From Larix kaempferi (lineage: Eukaryota; Streptophyta; Pinopsida; Pinales; Pinaceae): a DNA stretch of 64,000 nucleotides. Each line of letters starts with the position of its first letter. The first letter of the stretch is position 1. Below are positions 44,455 to 56,288 of this stretch, in pieces. Below the pieces are notes generated by a model that was given only the letters and a program-made list of their open reading frames with translations, ran no database searches and had not been told where the DNA came from. Location: contig BSBM01002077.1 in assembly GCA_027924585.1 (NCBI GenBank), positions 107,001-171,000 on the forward strand, read 5' to 3'. The position numbers were made by a program, and so were the translations under genes.

Positions 44455-44783
44455 TGTTGAAATATTGTAACTTCGAAGAATATTCTATTGTATTTTATTG
44501 TTGTAATTTATTCGGAGATGTTTTATTCCTCCGTCGGGATGTCATGATTGTATTTGATTATGTAAAGTCATTGAGGTAAATCCTCCCTTGTAAGTCAGGG
44601 CAATAGATCCCCTTTGATTCAATTGTAATGGAGTGTTTAAGTCCCCTAGAGAAGTCGGCCTAGTCAGCATTAGGTTAAATTTTCAGGGGTCGACCTAGTT
44701 AGGGAAAAAGTCAAGTGAAAGATAAAGTATAAATAGAAGTGTTGAGGTCCTCATTTGGACACACACTCACTTGTGTATTGCGC

Positions 44784-44826
<43 letters not shown>

Positions 44827-45050
44827 AAAGGAGAAGGAGCACTTGTTTGGGTTTTTGTCATTGTACTTTTGATCATCTATATTGATGAAGTTTTGCTGGG
44901 TTTTCTTCCCCTATAGGGTTTCCGACGATAAATTTGTGTCTCTTGTGTTTATGTTGTGCTTTTTATTCTTTCAGTGATCCTATATATGTTATTGTTGTGA
45001 AATTGAATTGAACATTGATGTTATCTATCTTAGCATATTGAATCTTAACA
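44455..45050 (+). repeat. B 3' LTR
   Basis: 596 bp, TGTTGAAATATT to AATCTTAACA, homologous to the A LTRs in reverse complement. TATAAATAG lies at about 44729. An (AG)16 run at 44788-44821 lies just downstream and is absent from the A LTRs. Confidence 0.88.
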
Positions 45051-45295
45051 CAAGTATGTGCAAGACCCACAAGGAATGACACCTGAGTGGCACAGATCAT
45101 GACAAGTGGAGGAAGCGTGAAGTAAGTGGAACCGTGAAGCAATGAAGAAGGGACGCTATGACCAACTTGTGGAAGACCATCTGCGTGGGACAAGTATAAA
45201 TAAGAAGCCAAGTTGGAGAGTTGAAGTAAGATTGAAGTTGGAAGATGAAATTGTGGTAGCACTCTAATTTGCCAAGCTTCTTATTTTGGGGGTAT
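45051..45295 (+). other. Unclassified remnant before element E
   Basis: 245 bp between the copia B LTR and element E. It has AGTATAAATAAG at about 45195 and ends TTTTGGGGGTAT directly before TGTTGG. That ending looks like a polypurine tract followed by an LTR start, which would be unusual upstream of a 5' LTR. I see no coding sequence. Confidence 0.4.
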
Positions 45296-46119
45296 TGTTG
45301 GAAAGACCAACAGCCTTCTCTTCTTTCTCATATTCTGCATAGGTAGAGAAGGAACAAACCAAAAATAAAGGGTTAATTCATTAATAAATCATTTAATATC
45401 GTCATACGTTTTCTATTTTTCAGAGTATCTTCAGAATCTTGTATTCTGAAGGTACTCTTAATTAAAACAAATGGAAATTAAGACATTGATTATATTTGAT
45501 TGATTCTATCTCTCTAAGCATTGTTGAGGAACTTGCAGCTGTTAATTATGGTTTTATATAGTCATTTTGTATGGGATTATAAGTTTCTTTTCACTATATA
45601 CAATTAATTTGCGATAATTTTGGCATACATCTATATGGTGGTTAATTGAACATTCTTGACTATGATGAAGTCAAATTATCATTTACAGAATTATCATCCA
45701 CAAGGTCATGATTTTCTTATCTTATTAATTTTCGTAATCTTATTCCTTTGGTTTATTAAAGATTATTTAAATTGATATGATAATGGTGTTACCAATTACC
45801 TTGATTTAATATATTGATGCTAAAAGGTTGATGATTTTCTTTGACCTATGGTCATTACCGAATCTCTCCATCGTTATCATTATGCACTCTGGTTGATATT
45901 ATGCTTATACATGGTAAGGGTACTATGGTCATCGCTAGTTATGAATTCATCATAAATCATCAAATATAGCACAGGGAATATGACACCTTTTGGTCCTTCT
46001 CCACACATGTCAGCCTGTTCATATCTCATAAATCAAATTCATGCCTTAAGTTTCATGATTCACCTTACCGAAATTTAATTTCCACGATTATTTAACTCAT
46101 TTGTTTTGACGATAGAATT

Positions 46120-47931
46120 ATGATGGTTGTTCACAAGACTAGGGTTTTGGTCTTATTCCCAATTGAACCAAATGAGGGTTTCATCATGTCTACAAAGTCT
46201 TGCATCCCTATTCCCTCTGTATTCACAACCCCCTTTGTTTCCCTGTTAATAGAAGAACCAGTGGTTGAACAAATGGCACCTTTGAACCGTTTCGAGGTCT
46301 CGGGCCCTGAGATGTTGGAAGCTAACCCAGAAGTCGCCGCATTGTTTGAAAAAATTGGTTGGGGATCATTCTTTCGGGGTTTCAGTGGGCATAACGTGGA
46401 AGTAACTCGACAGTTTGCTCTAACTTTCGATGGGAATGTTTCTCTGGTAGGTGATTTACAATTAATCGTGGATGAAGATTTTATTTAGAAAGCAACTAAG
46501 CTTCCACGGTGTGGAGAACGTTGGTTCAAGGGGTCGAAGATGGATAAAAGGAAGTATAAACAGTTCCTTCTTCCATTATCTAAAGAGGATGCCCACCTTA
46601 AATTCAGTTTCCCTGCTAAATATCTAAGGGCTCAGTGGAATATCCCCTTCAAAGTCATTTCCAGGTATATCTCTTGCGACTGTCGCTTCTCGCATGTTCA
46701 ATTATATCATCTTAGGATCTTAATGGAACTAAAAGGCCCAAGGTTGAATTTCCCCTATAATTTGTTGCATAGTTTAAATAAAATGGCTTTAGCAGTCCAG
46801 CATACAACTGGTAATCAGGATCGTAGCATGTTCTATCACGGTTTAATTAAAATGTTAATCCAATATCAGTTAGCTACGGTAGGCAGGACATGGGATGAGT
46901 TCTTAAATGATAATAGGTTTGGATTGACCCAATTTTGGCCTACCTAGTTACCCAAAACTCGCCCTAAATGAATAAGACCTCTTAAGGAAGAAATGAATGA
47001 AGGACCTTGTTCTATAGCTAAGCATGAGGGGCTCGAGAAACTTTACCAGGTAGTTGAATTGGAGGAACTTAATACTTCGAACTCTCTCGAACAAGCCAAA
47101 AGGAATAATGCAGCGGAAGACAAAGATGCAAGCCTGCCTCGTATAGACCCTGTTAAATTGACTCTCGGAGATTTGCATCTTGATCTAATGGTAGAAAAGG
47201 GTAAAAATGTGATAGGAGAAGACGAGGTGAACCTAGGATGTGATAGTGGAAATATACAGAGGGTTAAACCCTATGAACCGGTTATGGATAAATTTGAAGC
47301 AGTGAATCGAAGATTCACTAAGAGTATGGCAAGTCTCTCCTTTTCAAAGACCGTTGAACAGAATAGTGAACTTGTCTTCGTTGAGGTCTATAGTGACCAC
47401 GAAGATGAATCTCCTCTTCATGAAATTACACTGAATAATTATGAACATGAACAGAGTAGTAATCATGATAACTCTCTTGTATCTCCTAAAAGAATATTGG
47501 TTGGTAATTCGTCATCATTGGGACAACCCGAACATGAAGTTCAATGTAAGCCATCGTTGAATGATGAACATTCTCTGGATGAGGATTTAGAAGCCATGAG
47601 ACAATCCATTAAGCTTCCTCTTGAGCGCAAGGTCAATCAGTTAGAGGGTGAATTAAAAGAGTCTAAGGAAACTTGCAACAATTTGAAAACAGAATTACAT
47701 CAACAAAAGAACGAATTATTGATGTGGGTAGACAGATGGAAACAAGTAAAAACAAAGAAAAACAAATACAAATCAATGAAGAAATTGCTAACTGTGTCAA
47801 ATGATAAATTACTCAAGCATGATAAACATCATGAGGAAAATATTCTGAATCTCAAAGCCAAGTTATCGGATGTAATGCCCGCCTCAACACTTATGTTTGA
47901 TTTTGATTATTTTAGACTTATGATTGATTAA
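46120..47931 (+). pseudogene. ORF of about 604 codons in U3 of the E LTR
   Basis: One frame from ATG at 46120 to TAA at 47931, broken by three in-frame stops (TAG 46486, TAG 46945, TGA about 46969). The N-terminal 280 residues look globular: FEVSGPEMLEANPEVAALF, WGSFFRGFSGHNVEVTRQFAL, then FPYNLLHSLNKMALAVQ and FYHGLIKMLIQYQL. This resembles the plant proteins of unknown role found in Athila/Ogre-type ORF1 regions. The C-terminal 300 are acidic then strongly coiled-coil (VNQLEGELKESKETCNNLKTELHQQKN near residue 500). No signal peptide or clear membrane segment. The first 182 codons recur in the second LTR copy at 61640. Function unknown. Confidence 0.65.
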
Positions 47932-48240
47932 ATTATTTTGAGACCCATGATTGATCAGACTACTTTTGAGACCTACGACTGTTTTGACTATTTGAGGGCA
48001 CTGGTTTGAAGTGACCCGGAGTTATAAAAACTTGGACCATGAATGATTGCTTTAGATTTTGTATGCGAAATAAAAATGGCTAGATAAATGATGATTTATG
48101 GATATACTCGACTGACTGAGAAAATGAAAAATGATGAATGTTGAAATTACTTGAAATGAAAAATGATGATTTGTTTATACTCGACTGACAGAGAAAACAA
48201 AAAGGATGATACAAATGTTTTATAGTGTAACACTACTAAT

Positions 48241-48640
48241 ATGTGTTTGAGTGTGTGTGCAGTGGTAGGTAAGACGATTTACCGACTGACCCACAATGGA
48301 ATTATAGGGGTCGTAAGAATGGAAAGAACACTTAGGGGTACGACGACTGACTATCAACCCCGAATTAGCAATTCACGCACGGGCGAAGCCGTTTCAGCGC
48401 ACCCAGGGAAACGTATGTTGTACAGGCAAGACCATAACGATTTGGTCGCGTGCGAAGAGTTGAGGGGCGCACAATAAGGAGAGACTTATCCCTCAACATC
48501 CCTTAGTCTCCAAGGAGCGTAGTTGAGAGATCGCGGTAACGACTCCCGATCGCTACGCAGTACTCTCCGTAAGAAGAAAGAAAGATACTATCGAAAGGGC
48601 CCGCCGAAGAGGTACCTAGACAAAGAAAAATGGGAAAATA
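48241..48640 (+). other. Conserved CpG-rich block of E LTR with 78-codon ORF
   Basis: The most GC-rich part of the LTR. It has an open frame 48241-48477 (GKTIYRLTHNGIIGV, GEAVSAHPGKR) and then CTCAACATCCCTTAGTCTCC and GGGCCCGCCGAAGAGGTACC. The inverted copy at 63460-63840 keeps the same block and the same stop with no indel in about 220 bases. Differences are mostly C/T and G/A at CpG sites, as expected from methylation decay. Whether the ORF is translated is unknown. Confidence 0.45.
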
Positions 48641-49208
48641 AAATTATTCATGCATGCATAATTAAAAATAAATAAAAATAAAATATGTGTGGAGATTCTA
48701 GAAAATTTTAATATTAAAAGAATTATATTTTATTTTATTTTTATTATCATGATGGTTATATTATTCATGAGAAAGGAGATTTAAAAATTAAAAAGTCAAT
48801 AATCATTTCTTTATCTTTAGTTGAAATATATTTCTTTTGTTTTAAAAGAAAAAGAAAGAAATTAAATAAAAATAGAAAATGTTTTGATTAAAATATTATT
48901 TTCCTTATTATTATTTTTAAAAGAAAAATAAAGTAAAATAAATAAATTAGAAAACTTTTTGTTTTGAATAAAATATTTTATTTATAAAAAGAAAAAGGAA
49001 AGAAATCTAGATTGAACATGTGGTTAAATACAACAACTATATTTGAGAAGACAAACACAACTGGGACTCTCTTAAAGACAACTACACCTACCTTGCACTG
49101 ATTTAGGGAATTAAGTGTACACATTGAGTTAGAAACAGACACTTGTACTTGAGAATAAAATTAATTTAAAAATGTGCATGGATAGAGACATGGCACACAA
49201 GAATTTGC

Positions 49209-49216
49209 TATATAAT
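49209..49216 (+). promoter_or_regulatory. TATA box of E LTR
   Basis: CTATATAATGAGGGAGGAGAAGG is the context, and it is conserved at 62700-62731 in the inverted copy. Transcription would start near 49240, which places the 604-codon ORF upstream, in U3. Confidence 0.55.
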
Positions 49217-52200
49217 GAGGGAGGAGAAGGGAGAAGGGTCTCTCTTGCTCCCTAATGCTGGATGGTCATCATAATCTCGGATTATGTTATGATCCTTGGA
49301 GTTGGGACTAGCTGGAACGGGGATTGGGAGATCCTTTCGGGAGGTTATCTTGAGTGTTTTCTTACGACCCCATGAGCTCGGGGGTTCGAGGTGAAGAAGA
49401 GTAACCTCGATACGCTGGGGAGGTCAACCGAGGGGTCTGCGGTAAAATTGTGAAGGTTTGGAGGAGACTGACGGCAACGGCTGGATCAACAAACATTCGA
49501 CGACAGCTGGATCGACCATCAACACAAGTTACATTTCTGTATTTACTGTTATGTTTGAATGATGATTACATTACATATTCCTTAATGTCAAGATTTAAGA
49601 AGTTTTATTTGTTTAAAAGGAAAAGATAGTAATTTGTTCTCTGTCAAATCGAAATGCATGTGTTATGTAAAGTTGTTATGGCCCAGACGTACTTTATACA
49701 AATTTACAGTAATGTGTATGAAGTTGAAATCTGTTACCCCATTCTTTTAGATCTCTGTAAAATTTAAATGGATCGCTATATATTTATTTAATTCCATTGT
49801 ATTTCGATTGGGTTAAACAGCTCATAAATCGACCTGCGATTTCCTTTGGGAACAAAGATTTGAACCTTGTATTCTACGTGTTGTTGTGCTGAATAAACCA
49901 ATATCGATATGCTATTTCACAAATATCTCAACCCTTATTTTCTGTCGTATCCCTTTGATTAAACAACCCAGTAATTGATCTGTGATTTCTAGGTAAGAAC
50001 CAAGACCCAAATCTTGCATTCTATTGCGTTTCTTGTGTTTGATTTTCCCTGAAATGATCGGTTACTTCACAGAGATCTCAACCCTCGATCGCTGTATATT
50101 TTTTTAATCCCTGTTACTTCGAATATGTCTGAAACTCTGAAAAAAAATTAAATGGATCGCTCCATCTTTGCTTAAAACTCTGTTTCAGCACTTACATATT
50201 TAAATTTTCTGGAATACAATGAGATCTGAATATTCGGTATGGGTTTCGTGTATTTATAATCCCGTCTTTCTTAACTGTGCTATTTGATTTTGATTTTTAT
50301 TGAAACCCTGTCACATTCCGGCATATGGATATTCAAAACCAGATCTACCTCTGCTCATGAATGTTGTCCGAGATACGATTTCCAAATCTAAAATTCTGAC
50401 AATGATTTATATTTGGATCGAGACTCTGTAATCTCTACATCTCGAAGCATCTCTGCGTATCTACCTTAATGGGTTGCCCTTGTAAAATTGCATCGACCTG
50501 CCCTATTGGACCCTTCTGTTTTATTTTCGAGATCCGAAACCCTGTGTAAAGTTTAGTGAATTGTTTGACCTGATTCAACGTTAGTACCCATGACGGATTT
50601 TTGAGCTAACAGTTCTGTAGGACAGTACCCTCCGGACACTTTAACTCTCAAGTATTTGTGTTCCCTAAATTCTATTAATTTGACAATAGTTTAAGTTTTA
50701 AGTCAGAAACCAATATTCCCGATAATGGTATTATCTTTATTAATTAATAGTTCGTCAACAACTGAAGTTACAAGATTAAGTATAACTCCTACATTAAGAG
50801 TGTGTTATATTGTTGTGGCGATATAGTATTATCACCTAATCATTTAGTAGTGGCTCATTACCGAGCCTCATCTCGAAGATGATGTTCCTTACACCCTTAT
50901 GAATCGGTATTTCAATTTATATGTCTTAGTAAGGGTTTCTTGGGAGATTAAAAATTAATTACAACCTGTAGGTAGATAAACTAAATTTCAGTGGAGTTAG
51001 GTGACGATATGAAATACCTTTATCGTTTTATTCAAATTGAAAGGCTTTATATTTATAACATATCGATAGGAATTGCATAGGAAAAGTGTAGTTGAGATAA
51101 AGCTATGTTTTATATGTCATGTTGATTTTACATTTAAATGAAATTGTATTAAATAATATAGACTTAGTACATATTTTATACATGTGGAATATGAAATATG
51201 TCTACCATATTTAAATTGAAAAGTATTGTATTTATAGTATACTAAATGGAAAACTGTAAGGAATGTACAGTTACATCATGATCTTATTTAAATGTTGTGT
51301 ATTCTAATTATTATGTTATAATAGTATTGGTATTCCTCTTAAAATGAAATTAATGTAATAGATTAAGTACTCGTCTTATACAAGTAGACGTTATGGAATG
51401 TCATCATAACTTTACCTTTGTGTAAAAAAAAAAAAAAATGGCTAAACTTGACAGATCCTACATCAGAAGCTAGAAGAACAGCCCGTGAAACTTAATCATC
51501 GTTAGTCAATTTTTGGTAATTTTGTTTATACAGGTGAGGTAAGTTTCTAGCTCTTCAAATTCTGTTTATTGAGCTATTATAGACACCCCTATAGAATCAG
51601 AGATTCTAGAGGAGTGTCATTATTTATTCTTGTTTTCATTAACTCATATGTGATTATAGTATTTATGGAAGTTCTTCATGTGTCACAAGTGTCCTATATC
51701 TTCGCGTTCCTGTTGCAAATCATCCATTTTCTCGAATGATGAAAGATTGTCTATTTGGGAGTTGGCACCTGTCGATTTGATAAATATTACCGGTTATACA
51801 TATCTAATGATGGTTGGTTATTTTTTATGACTGTTGCAACGATATTTGTTAAGATACTCATGTTTCCATATTTGTCCACGTGTTTTGGTTTGATCGACTT
51901 CAACTTGCTCGGTTCATCGCTCCTATATTCGCTCAGAACGGTTTTAATTCGAGAACATCGTGAAAGCTTAACAAAGACTCTGCACAGTTGGCTTTGTCCG
52001 GTAAGTTCGACATGTCCTCCATATTGTCGATCTCAACTGGTTATTCAATGAGTCTGTTATGTTTTTACTATTCTGGGTAGAGTTGTCATAATTATTTGAA
52101 CGACTCATGTCCATTTATAAGCTGGTAGATGGGCTATATAAAGGGTGATATATTTTGTAATTAGGTGGGTTTTCGAGTACATGATTGAGAATACTGTATA

Positions 52201-53217
52201 TTGAAGTGAAGAGATATAATTTGCTGCAAGCCTCTGTTGGGATTTCATTCCTGGGATGTTGTTCAGCATGTGTTCCAAAACTAGTATCATTTCGGTGTTC
52301 AGTTTTTGAATTGTATATATATATATATATATATTGACTTTCTCTTTCTGATTCATTTACAGTTATGCTGTGATATAATTGTGTGAATTTTGTTGAATTA
52401 CTCGAATCGAAAATACCATTTCGTGTTTGATGACAACTATTATATCTGTCATTTTATTAAATTTTCATTAATAAACTTGACGGTGTGATATCATATATAT
52501 ATATTAACTTGTTAATGGATTAATCTGTATTTTTACAGGTATTCAATTGATTAGTTAATTATTCTTACATTCGAATACTTAGATGTTAAATGTTAATTGC
52601 TTATTGACATTTTATTTTTTAAGGCTATAATTCATTTTTATTAATGGTTCTTTTATCATAAAATCATTATTCAATAGAAATTCATTATCTTATTAATTGT
52701 GATTGTTTTACTTTCATAGTTATTTTTAACTTTTTGTTACTTACATAGTCAATAGACTGTTAACATCGCTGATAAATTTGCTCTTGGACAAGATAGATTT
52801 CTGTAGTTTAGATTAAATTTCAATTTTAGTTTGATTTAACCACTGTTAAATAGATTTCATATTATATTTAGTTATCTTGTTATATTTTAAGCAGTTTTGA
52901 TAATCACTCCTAAAAACTTAAAACAAAGACTCTCCTTAAGAGAGCAGAAGTTGATTAACATAAACTGTAGATTAAATAGAGCACTTTAACTTAGAAGTTT
53001 CATTAGGATTTAGTTTAACTTTTTGATTAATTAATTAGTTTAGGATACATTTTTCTGAGTTTGAGTAGTAGCATTCTCCTTAAGAGAGTGAAACTCAGAT
53101 GGTAGCAGGACCATAACCTGCGGGAATTAGCTATACCAAACATACTGGGGGATGCTTTAAGCTCCTTGTGTGGGTTAGTTCCCCGTAGTTGGCCTTAGTC
53201 CGAAAATCCGACCAACA

Positions 53218-53240
53218 AATGGCACTAGAAGGAGGGCCAA
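53218..53240 (+). promoter_or_regulatory. E primer-binding site candidate
   Basis: After CCAACA come two bases and TGGCACTAGAAGGAGGGCC. The TGG start and position fit a minus-strand tRNA primer site. I cannot name the tRNA. The gag ATG follows at 53250. Confidence 0.6.
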
Positions 53241-53249
53241 AAATGATTA

Positions 53250-54930
53250 ATGGCTGAACAAATAAATAATGATTTTTTGACCAGTCTATTTCCTCCATCT
53301 CATATAGATAGTGAGACCGCAACTGCATCAGGCTGTGGAACTGTTCCGCAAACTGAAATCAGTGATTTCCCATTTGTCAATACTGTAAGGAACATTTTAG
53401 AACGAGATCATAATACTTCTATATATACTCCTGAACAGATTGACCGAGTTTTAGAAGAATCGAGACATGTGCTTACTAGGGCTTACGCTCAACATACTCG
53501 TTTCCCACCTATAGACTATGGTTTACCTCGACGAAATCGTAACAATACTCAACTAGCCATAGTAAACCAAGAACTATTTGAAACTCGTATCCCAGAAGTA
53601 GGTACTCCATATCATCTAGTTAGAGGTATTACCAGAGGGACCACTAGAACAAACACCTCATGAATACTGGTCACTTTAGGTAGTTTTGGTCAGCCACCCT
53701 CACCTCCAGAGTCTCCTCCAGATAGCCCCGGGCCCTCTAATCACAGTAGCTCGTCAGAATCCGAAGAAGATATGGCTAGAGTTGAAGGAAGAGGATAAGG
53801 AAATCCTCCACCAAATCCCCCACCTAATCCTCCACCAAACCCTCCTCTCCCATGGCTTAGGATGAGTGTCGTAGCAATGCCTGGCGTACAACACCCATTG
53901 CCTAAACATCCGGATAAACTTCTTCCAAAGTTTAATCCAGATAACAAGGAACCATCCAAGGTTCATATTGACAAGTTTATATTGGCAGTCCAAACTATGA
54001 ATGTGCAACATGAAGACGTGGTCTGTCGTCTTTTTTCTTTGACATTTGAAGGAAGAGCATCAACCTAGTATTTTTCCTTGGTTCAAGGTTCGATAACAAA
54101 CTGGGTTGATTTTAACAAGGCTTTCCTCGATAAGTTCGGGGAGTATAAAACACCCGCTGCATTGGCTCTTGAGTTATCTCGTATCAAAATGGAGAATAAG
54201 GAGTGGATTAAAGATTTTAATCAGAGGCTTCTGACTTTGAAAAATAAAATACCTGTCGCTTCCCAACCGCCAAAAGATATTATTATAGAAAATTATGCTT
54301 CAGCATTACCAAAATATTTAGGCATGTTTGTTAAATAGGCCAATAAGGTTACACTTGTTGAAACCTTTGAGGAAGCCATCAAAGTTGAGAAAAATTCTCT
54401 TACATATGAACCTAAAGAAGCGGGAAATTTGATACTTTTCCTCAGAAAAAAAAATAGAAAGATCAAGTCCAGTCAAGGATAAAGCATTTGATGTTGAACA
54501 ACTTCATAATGCTATCAGAGCATTGACAAATGAAGTGGTAGGGTTAAAGAAAAATTCAGAAGCATCTTCTTCAAGAGGATACTTTAGGAATCGGTTTAGA
54601 CAAAATACTGCTAATAATACACCAACTCCTCCTCCTGATGTAGCAGTCAATGAGAAAATATTTAATAGTGTTCATGCAGTATTGTCCATGCCTGAATCCT
54701 CTTCGAATCAAGGAGTTATTGATCAGGAAGAAGAAGAAAATTCTGAGAATGAAGATGAACCTCAGGGACCACAAGAATTAATTGGACACTTTTGGGACAG
54801 TTTAGTTAAAAAAGATGAAAGTAAATCTCCTCCCTCAAGACATCATGCTTATAATACTCGAAGAAAGGGATCAATAGGTACTCCTGGAGCATCAAGTTCA
54901 AACTCAACTAAATAAATAATCCTCAAACTG
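53250..54930 (+). pseudogene. E Gag
   Basis: ATG at 53250 (MAEQINNDFLTSLFPPSHID), 137 codons, then stop. A Ser/Pro-rich spacer with PPPNPPPNPPPNPP follows. The capsid core reads KFNPDNKEPSKVHIDKFILAV, RLFSLTFEGRAST, stop, then NWVDFNKAFLDKFGEYKTPAALALELSRIKM, FNQRLLTLKNKIP and SALPKYLGMFVK (53862-54338). Downstream comes a helix (EQLHNAIRALTNEVVGLKKN), an acidic segment and a basic tail (54523-54915). No zinc knuckle is visible, as is common in Tat and Athila Gags. Four or more stops and a frameshift near 54440. Confidence 0.82.
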
Positions 54931-55600
54931 TTAAACAGTCTCTTCCCAATCAAAATACTCAAAAGTTAGATTTGTAATATGATATTGTTGAGGTTTTGAA
55001 AAAGATTCGTGCAAATATCAATATGTATGACTTGCTTCAGATTTATCCTATGCCTAATGGTCCCATCATAACTCCTTCAATGAGTTCACTTAATCAAGGT
55101 AATACAACTCCTAATATTGATTCTAATAGTGATTTAATTTCCAATAATAAAGGAAAATCAACAGCTGATAAATCCTCATTGATAGGTAAAAATTCAAAGT
55201 CCACAACTCCTCCCTTTCTTCTCACATTTGAAATTTACAACAGAAATGTGCATAACTGTATGGTAGATTCCGTAGCGTCAACTAATGTGATGCCTTTGTC
55301 TGTTTTTCAAAAGTTGAATGCTAAATATACTCTGAGTGAATCACAGATTAGACAATTAGATTGTTCAAATGTGAAAGTTTTAGGAGAAATAAAGGATGTA
55401 TTAATTAGGGTTGCAAGTAACCCAACAATTTATCAAATTATAGACATTGTGGTTGCTGACATTCCTGATGCTTATGGGTTGTTTTTAAGTAGAGATTGGT
55501 CATGGAATCTGAATGGTTTCTTTGCAACAGATTGGTCAACCTTATGGCTGCCCAAAAATGGTAAATCCAATCATATTAAAATAGGAAGAGAGAGATAGTT
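54931..55600 (+). pseudogene. E aspartic protease
   Basis: Open for 200 codons from 54996. An Asn/Ser-rich linker is followed by the protease fold: NCMVDSVASTNVMPLSVFQKL at residues 85-105, where the active-site Gly of DSGAS is replaced by Val, then DVLIRVASNPTIYQIIDIVVADIPDAYGLFLSRDWSWNLNG. The Gly to Val change alone would probably disable the enzyme. Two stops follow before the RNase H region. Confidence 0.83.
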
Positions 55601-55661
55601 AAAGCATACTGTGACATAACTACATGATCCCAATGAACCAGTTCTTTTTTCTGACTCAATC

Positions 55662-56288
55662 ATGGGAAACTATGCTTATGAACTTGATTTCGGCAATTTT
55701 AAGGCTGAAAATTCTCCTTTCACATGTATAGAACAACAATCTGAAATTTCTAATGGTACTTCTATTCAACTTGATTCTGCATTTCACAATTCTGTAAATA
55801 ATATGAAAAATCAGAATTATGTATATATTAGTGACAGTAAGGTAGTTGTAAATAATTTACCTTGGACACTCTATTTTGATGGGTCAAAATCTAAAGAAGA
55901 AGTTGGATTTGGTTGCCTTCTTATTGAACCAAAGGGAAACAAAATATGTATAGCATGTAGAATAGAGTTTGATTGTACTAACAACATAGCGGAATATGAA
56001 GCTTTGATCCAATGTTTGAAAAAGGCTCTAGATCTTAACATCAAGGTATTAGTGGTCTACAGTGATTCAGAGATTATTGTCAGACAAGTACGTAACTCAA
56101 TTCATTGTATTTCAGAACATATTCATAATTATCAAAAGAAGGTATGGAACCTTATCTCAAAATCCGAAGCTTTCAATATTAATTCCATTCCTAGATCTCA
56201 AAATCAAGAAGCCGATTTGTTAGCTAACGTAGCTTCTAAACTAGTTCCTCCTGGAGATTTTTCGCCTGACACTTTTCGGTTGAATTGA
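55662..56288 (+). pseudogene. E additional RNase H, between protease and reverse transcriptase
   Basis: Open for 208 codons in the protease frame. Residues about 65-205 are a complete RNase H: WTLYFDGSKSKEEVGFGCLL (first Asp), NNIAEYEALIQCLKKAL (Glu), VYSDSEIIVRQVRN (second Asp), IPRSQNQEADLLANVAS (last Asp). All four catalytic acids are present. It is the same type as the extra RNase H of G1 but upstream of reverse transcriptase, and the ordinary gypsy RNase H is also present at 57655-58143. It would act in RNA removal during cDNA synthesis. Confidence 0.88.

Larger units (their letters stand above)
27058..45050 (+). mobile_element. B: 5'-truncated copia of the A family, host of the CACTA
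   Basis: Plus-strand sequence homologous throughout to the reverse complement of element A: the same non-coding core, the same pol end, the same downstream repeats, and a 596-bp LTR (44455-45050) starting TGTTGAAATATTGTAACTTC like the A LTR. Its 5' LTR and leader are missing, since homology begins exactly where G1 ends. Either G1 was inserted there and the left half was lost, or a rearrangement joined them. It is interrupted from about 30369 to 44204 by a CACTA transposon. Confidence 0.85.
45296..53217 (+). repeat. E 5' LTR (about 7.9 kb, inferred end)
   Basis: Starts TGTTGGAAAGACC and ends CCGACCAACA, a six-base terminal inverted repeat. Contents in order: the U3 ORF (46120-47931), two copies of a 75-bp CTCGACTGACxGAGAAAA repeat at about 48103 and 48178, a GC-richer block 48241-48640 with a 78-codon open frame, an A/T-rich stretch, a TATA box at 49209, then about 4 kb with no recognised feature except a (TA) run at 52313-52335 and two CTCCTTAAGAGAG hairpins near 52930 and 53075. 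An LTR of this length would be extreme. A shorter LTR plus a long leader remains possible. Confidence 0.55.

Noticed and set aside
51755-52051. 98-codon plus-strand ORF in the E LTR with a hydrophobic stretch
   Set aside because: A single copy with no homologue inside the window, and a length compatible with chance in this A/T-rich DNA.
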